Shown in pieces: positions 60,219 through 64,000 of a stretch of DNA of 64,000 nucleotides (position 1 is its first letter; every line of letters begins with the position of its first letter). Where the stretch lies: positions 1 through 64,000 of the forward strand of contig JASAMV010005446.1 of NCBI GenBank assembly GCA_030248065.1, read 5' to 3'. The stretch is from Rhynchonema sp. JSB1_4 (Eukaryota > Nematoda > Chromadorea > Monhysterida > Xyalidae). The notes below the pieces were generated by a model. It was not told the origin of the DNA, did no database searches, and saw only the letters and a list, made by a program, of their open reading frames with translations. Made by a program: the position numbers and the translations under genes.

Positions 60219-60616
60219 AACGCTCAACACACACCGCTCTGGCTGATGGCTTGACTGTGGACACACTAAATGTTTCATTTAACTCATGAAAGCTGGTTTG
60301 TGTGTGTTTCGAATTGTAACTTTCTCCGGCTTCTCAATCTGAATTTTGTGCCCGGAAATTGATTTAATTCGAAAAGTAACTTGTAATATTTCGCGATTTG
60401 GCTAGTTAGAAGACGCCGTTTTTTTGCACACGGCGATCTTTCAAGGTCATCTTTCAATTCTACCCAACAAAACAAGGAGTTTTAGGAGACGTTAGACACA
60501 CTCTTTAATCATAAGCTTTAAATAAACTTAAGTTCTTGGACTTGTTCATTATTGTTATAACACGATCTTGTTTTACACATTACGTAGAGAAGAGACAAGT
60601 GCGCTTCAAGTCATCA

Positions 60617-63450
60617 TGATCATTCCTGTTCGAATCTCGATTTTTGTGCTGTCGGTGTTTTGTACAAACGGACGCTGAAGCGGAACCAGAAAAGTGTAAG
60701 TCTAAATTTCCAAAAAATTTTTCGTTACGAGGAATGATTTAGTAAAAACGGTTAGGTGGGACTCCAGTAAGAACGTATTGATTTCATGTTCTCGAAAACG
60801 AATTTGCCAGTAAAGAAGTTTTTTTATAAAATGTTACTCTTTTAATTTAAAATGCCACTAAAATTATTGCACAATATAAAATATTCATGATTTATTTATC
60901 ACATTGCCTCTAAATCCTGCACACACATAAAACAGTAAACCACCCGAAGGTCTCTGAAGTTCGTTGAAAACAATGTACATCTCCTGGTCTCGAGGTGAAA
61001 CTTAAACCCGTGTGTCTTTGGAATTTCTATTTGCACATACAGGTGTCTAAACGCGTGGAAAGATGAAAAGTGACTGGAAATGCTAATTAAGCCATGCCAT
61101 CCATAACTGACATTTTCGTGCTTTGACAACGTAAAAATTAGCTTTATGCCGGAATTACTCTTCAGACAAATCTGAATTTGGTACCACCCTCGAACGTGCT
61201 CAGCTCTACATGAACGAACTTACAGATAGTGAGTTTTGTTTTACTGTTCCTTCGCTTTGAATTAAAATTTTTCTTCAATTCATTATGTAATCGCAACGCA
61301 CAAGTCAAGTAAAGGCCTTAGCTGGCATTAAACTTGATGATCGGATATAATCGGATCGACCCCGTGGCTTTCATACTTTGAGATACTACTGGATATTAAA
61401 AGAAATCACAACTGGTGCCATCAGCGTAAAAGTTGTTCTCTTCTCAATATCGTTAATTAAAACAGTCACTTGACCAAAAGCAGAACCGATCCAATCCGAT
61501 ATAATTGCGAACTTGAAATCGCCTAATGTTTAGGTCAAATAGCACGCGTTTACCGTGCTGTCAACAAGGGTCTTCCGCAGGAGATCATCTGCTACGGCGT
61601 CTTAGAGCTCGGCCAGGTAGATGCGGACTACGGACATTGAAAAAATTCTATGTCCAATGTCCGCAGTCCGCATCTTTATCCTTCCCTTTTATTCTGGTCG
61701 CCAACATAGTATAAAACAAAGCAAAATGTTTCAAATCAACCAGCAACAGCAGCCAAAATCAAGTAAACACGCGCATGTTTCGAGCCACACGAAAACCCTT
61801 GTGACTTGTTGGTTATCCATCCACGACGATGACAAATGCACCAAAAAAAAACCAATAAAACAACCACGTACGCAGCTGTGCTCGTCATTCAAAAAATTCA
61901 CACAACCAAACCATACGCAACCACGTCCATCCTGTTTTCAATTGCGTTCCAACATTGTATCCGCATGTTCCGCATCTACCTGGCTGCACTTGCGGACTGC
62001 GGACTGCGGACAATCGAAACATTTCTTTGATTGTGTTTGCTAGTAAGCATACAACTACAGGGTTGTAAATATACATAGTATAAAGGCAAACTGCGATAAC
62101 ACGCTGGTGCACTAGAAAAACGAAAAGAAAGAGAAATCCTCGTGCACCGCGTTGTATTCCACAACGTGTAACGTTTCCCAAATCAGCAGCCACGTACGAA
62201 TGTTTCACTAATCTAGCACTTTCAAAATCGGGCTCGTGTTGGCGTAAGTGTTACTTTACAAACTTCAACGCCGTGCATAATACTGTGTTGTCTTCTGCTG
62301 CTGCCTGAAACATCCATGTAATATCTGCCAACTCACAATAATCAACAGCCAACACACACACACACACAACTGACGGCTGCCACGCATCACACACAGCAAA
62401 CACAGAATAAGGACACACACGTTAGAATGTTTCATTGTATTGAATGGCAGGCAACAGGGTAGGATTTCACGTTGCAATATATTCACAACCCTGCAGTTGT
62501 ATATCGCACTAGCAAACACAGTCAAAAATATTTCGATTGTCCGCAGTCCGCAGTCCGCAAGTGCGGCCAGGTATAGTCTGTTGATTATATTTCGACATAG
62601 TGTATAAGCCCCATTCAGCGATGTTTGGAGCGGGCTGGGTCGACGCCATTCTAAATGAATGTTTCAGGCATTGCCAACTCATTCGCAGAGCCATTGAACA
62701 TTGTTGGTGTTGTGCGATGACAGGCCACGTGTTTTTGCGCCACGCGGCAAGCAATGCTCAATCGGTCTTTGCCTGAATTAGCAATGCTTGAAACATTCAT
62801 TTAGAATGGCGTCGACCCAGCGCTCCAAACATCGCTGAATGGGGCTTATACACTATGTCGAAATATAATCAACAGACTATAGATGCGGACTGCGGACTGC
62901 GGACATTGGGACATAGTCTTTTTTCAATGTACGCAGTCCGCAGTCTGCATTACCTGGCCGCGCCCTTACTGGCGCACAAGATTCCGCTTATTTACCGTTC
63001 TACGCGTTAGTTACATACGAGATCTCCCAATTTGGTGTCATGCTGGTTTTATAACGTCCAATAACCTCGGCTTACTCTCTCTTTTAAGTCGGACCGCTCG
63101 CCCTCATCGTCATCGGAGCGCCGACATTCGGTTACGGTGCGCCCACATCATCTGCGGCCAAGAAAAAGTCACTAAAGAAAAAAGCAAGACTGGACATCCA
63201 ACAAAGACTTAATCAACTAATCGATCCCGATATACAGAATCGTGCTGTCCTGCACTTCGGCCGCCAATCGTTTGTAGCGTCAAATCCGTGTCGTGTCACA
63301 ATCGCAGACATTCGCAGCTACTTCGAAGAGTTGGAGAGAAATCACACGATTACAACCACCCAGGCACGCGCTTTGTCGGCCGCTTTAGCACCCAGATCTA
63401 CGCTTCTGCGCGATTGGAAGGTCTTATTACGGAAGGTTACTAAGTTTTAA
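60617..63450 (+). CDS. unrecognised protein gene split by a transposon
   Basis: Exons 61142-61228, 61534-61610 joined to 62960-63005, and 63089-63450 (TAA) are phase-consistent and give about 190 residues. The region 60617-60695 is the likely first exon: it opens with a signal-like MIIPVRISIFVLS and ends with EAEPEK and a strong GTAAGT donor. The two parts are in different frames, so the 5' end is unresolved. Middle: EFGTTLERAQLYMNEL, then SQIARVYRAVNKGLPQEI, then the split exon, then a short hydrophobic piece (GPLALIVIGAPTFGYG). A basic stretch (KKKSLKKKAR) and IADIRSYFEELERN follow. I do not recognise the family. The exon is interrupted exactly at the inverted-repeat ends of the element at 61611-62959. 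Removing that element restores one open frame and the phase into the last exon. Confidence 0.6.
61611..62959. mobile_element. 1.35-kb composite inverted-repeat transposon inside a coding exon
   Basis: Ends GGCCAGGTAGATGCGGACT and AGTCTGCATTACCTGGCC. Clusters of the GGACTGC/GCAGTCC unit lie at 61620-61672, 61990-62020, 62535-62562 and 62883-62950. Inside it, 61975-62571 is a second inverted pair (CCTGGCTGCACTTGCGGACT against its complement; arms about 95 bases) and 62572-62881 is a family C MITE. So this is at least two layers of nesting. The outer ends show no clear target duplication. No transposase gene is visible. Confidence 0.75.
62572..62881. mobile_element. TA-flanked MITE, family C copy 2 (310 bp)
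   Basis: Same ends and inner arms as copy 1 (TATAGTCTGTTGATTATATT ... complement), without the nested foldback. It is flanked on both sides by GCAGTCCGC / GCGGACTGC arrays of the host element. Confidence 0.88.
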
Positions 63451-63508
63451 TGTGTAACGTACGTATTTTACCACAAGAAAGAAAAATGCCCCAAGGGGCA
63501 TAAAAGAA

Positions 63509-64000
63509 ATATGGTTCCCTGGCTGACTGGCATAAAAGAACGATACTAGCTTGCACCACTTTGTTGATGTTTCATGAGGCACTGGAATAAACGTAAGTGT
63601 GTTCTGAGCTGTTTGATGCCGAACAGTAGATATTGAACCATATTCCCGGCGCGTGCTGTTTTGCCACCAGAGACACAGGGCATGGAGATATTGAAAGAGT
63701 GCAATATTCTCTTTACTCCTCTCCTTGTTGAATCATCGTGCTTAACCGAAGATTGCACAGTTACCGTCGTGAGGTTGAAAAGAAGAAACAGTTGCCTAAA
63801 TATGTAGGTTTTCACGAAAGTTTCGATATCGGCTGGGTGTTGGTTCAAAAGAGTTCGCGCCGGGAATATGGTTCAATATCTACTGTTCGGCATCAAACAG
63901 CTCAGAACACACTTACGTTTATTCCAGTGCCTCATGAAACATCAACAAAGTGGTGCAAGCTAGTATCGTTCTTTTATGCCAGTCAGCCAGGGAACCATAT
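63509..64000. mobile_element. foldback element at the window edge
   Basis: Left arm about 63509-63651 (ATATGGTTCCCTGGCTGACT ... CCCGGCGCG) and right arm 63857-64000 are complementary with almost no differences, enclosing about 205 bases. The right boundary coincides with the end of the window, so target duplication cannot be checked. A diverged copy lies at 49720-49890. Confidence 0.8.

Overview
The window is eukaryotic nuclear DNA. Most genes are split by short introns (about 50-700 bp) with ordinary GT..AG or occasional GC..AG borders. The protein set is animal: a SNAP-25 SNARE, a secreted trypsin-like protease, a Golgi alpha-1,3-fucosyltransferase, two stomatins and an ABCA-type lipid transporter. 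The SNAP-25 reads like ecdysozoan versions, so a nematode, a tardigrade or a related small-genome invertebrate fits, but the phylum cannot be fixed by eye.

Layout. 0.6-2.8 kb: SNAP-25 (minus strand), complete. 2.8-12.4 kb: mostly repeats, with one orphan 3' gene end near 9.75-10.1 kb. 12.4-15.2 kb: trypsin-like protease (plus). 16.0-19.4 kb: fucosyltransferase (minus) with transposons in its introns. 20.2-21.5 kb: an unassigned acidic-tailed protein and an LTR-like block. 21.5-27.3 kb: no convincing gene. 27.3-29.0 and 38.6-40.2 kb: two paralogous stomatin genes whose exons are near-identical while their introns are not. Between them lie a palindrome-rich element, a 1.1-kb foldback and a Harbinger-like MITE. 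41.5-44.1 kb: two tandem paralogues encoding His-rich, two-pass, PPxY-tailed membrane proteins. 46.2-47.1 kb: a small unknown gene. 47.8-58.8 kb: a 38-segment ABCA transporter. 60.6-63.5 kb: an unknown gene split by a transposon. The window ends in a foldback element.

There is no operon or pathway logic linking the genes; they are an ordinary mixed animal gene neighbourhood. The most notable content is the transposon landscape. At least six families of non-autonomous inverted-repeat elements are present, some nested. Two sit inside otherwise coherent coding exons (ABCA at 55.5 kb and the unknown gene at 61.6 kb). The ABCA gene also carries four one-base deletions, which could mean a decaying gene or uncorrected long-read assembly error. 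I saw no CRISPR array, prokaryotic feature or clearly new multi-gene system.

All exon models were read by eye from splice signals, reading phase and family resemblance. Boundaries are good to within a few bases where phases agree.
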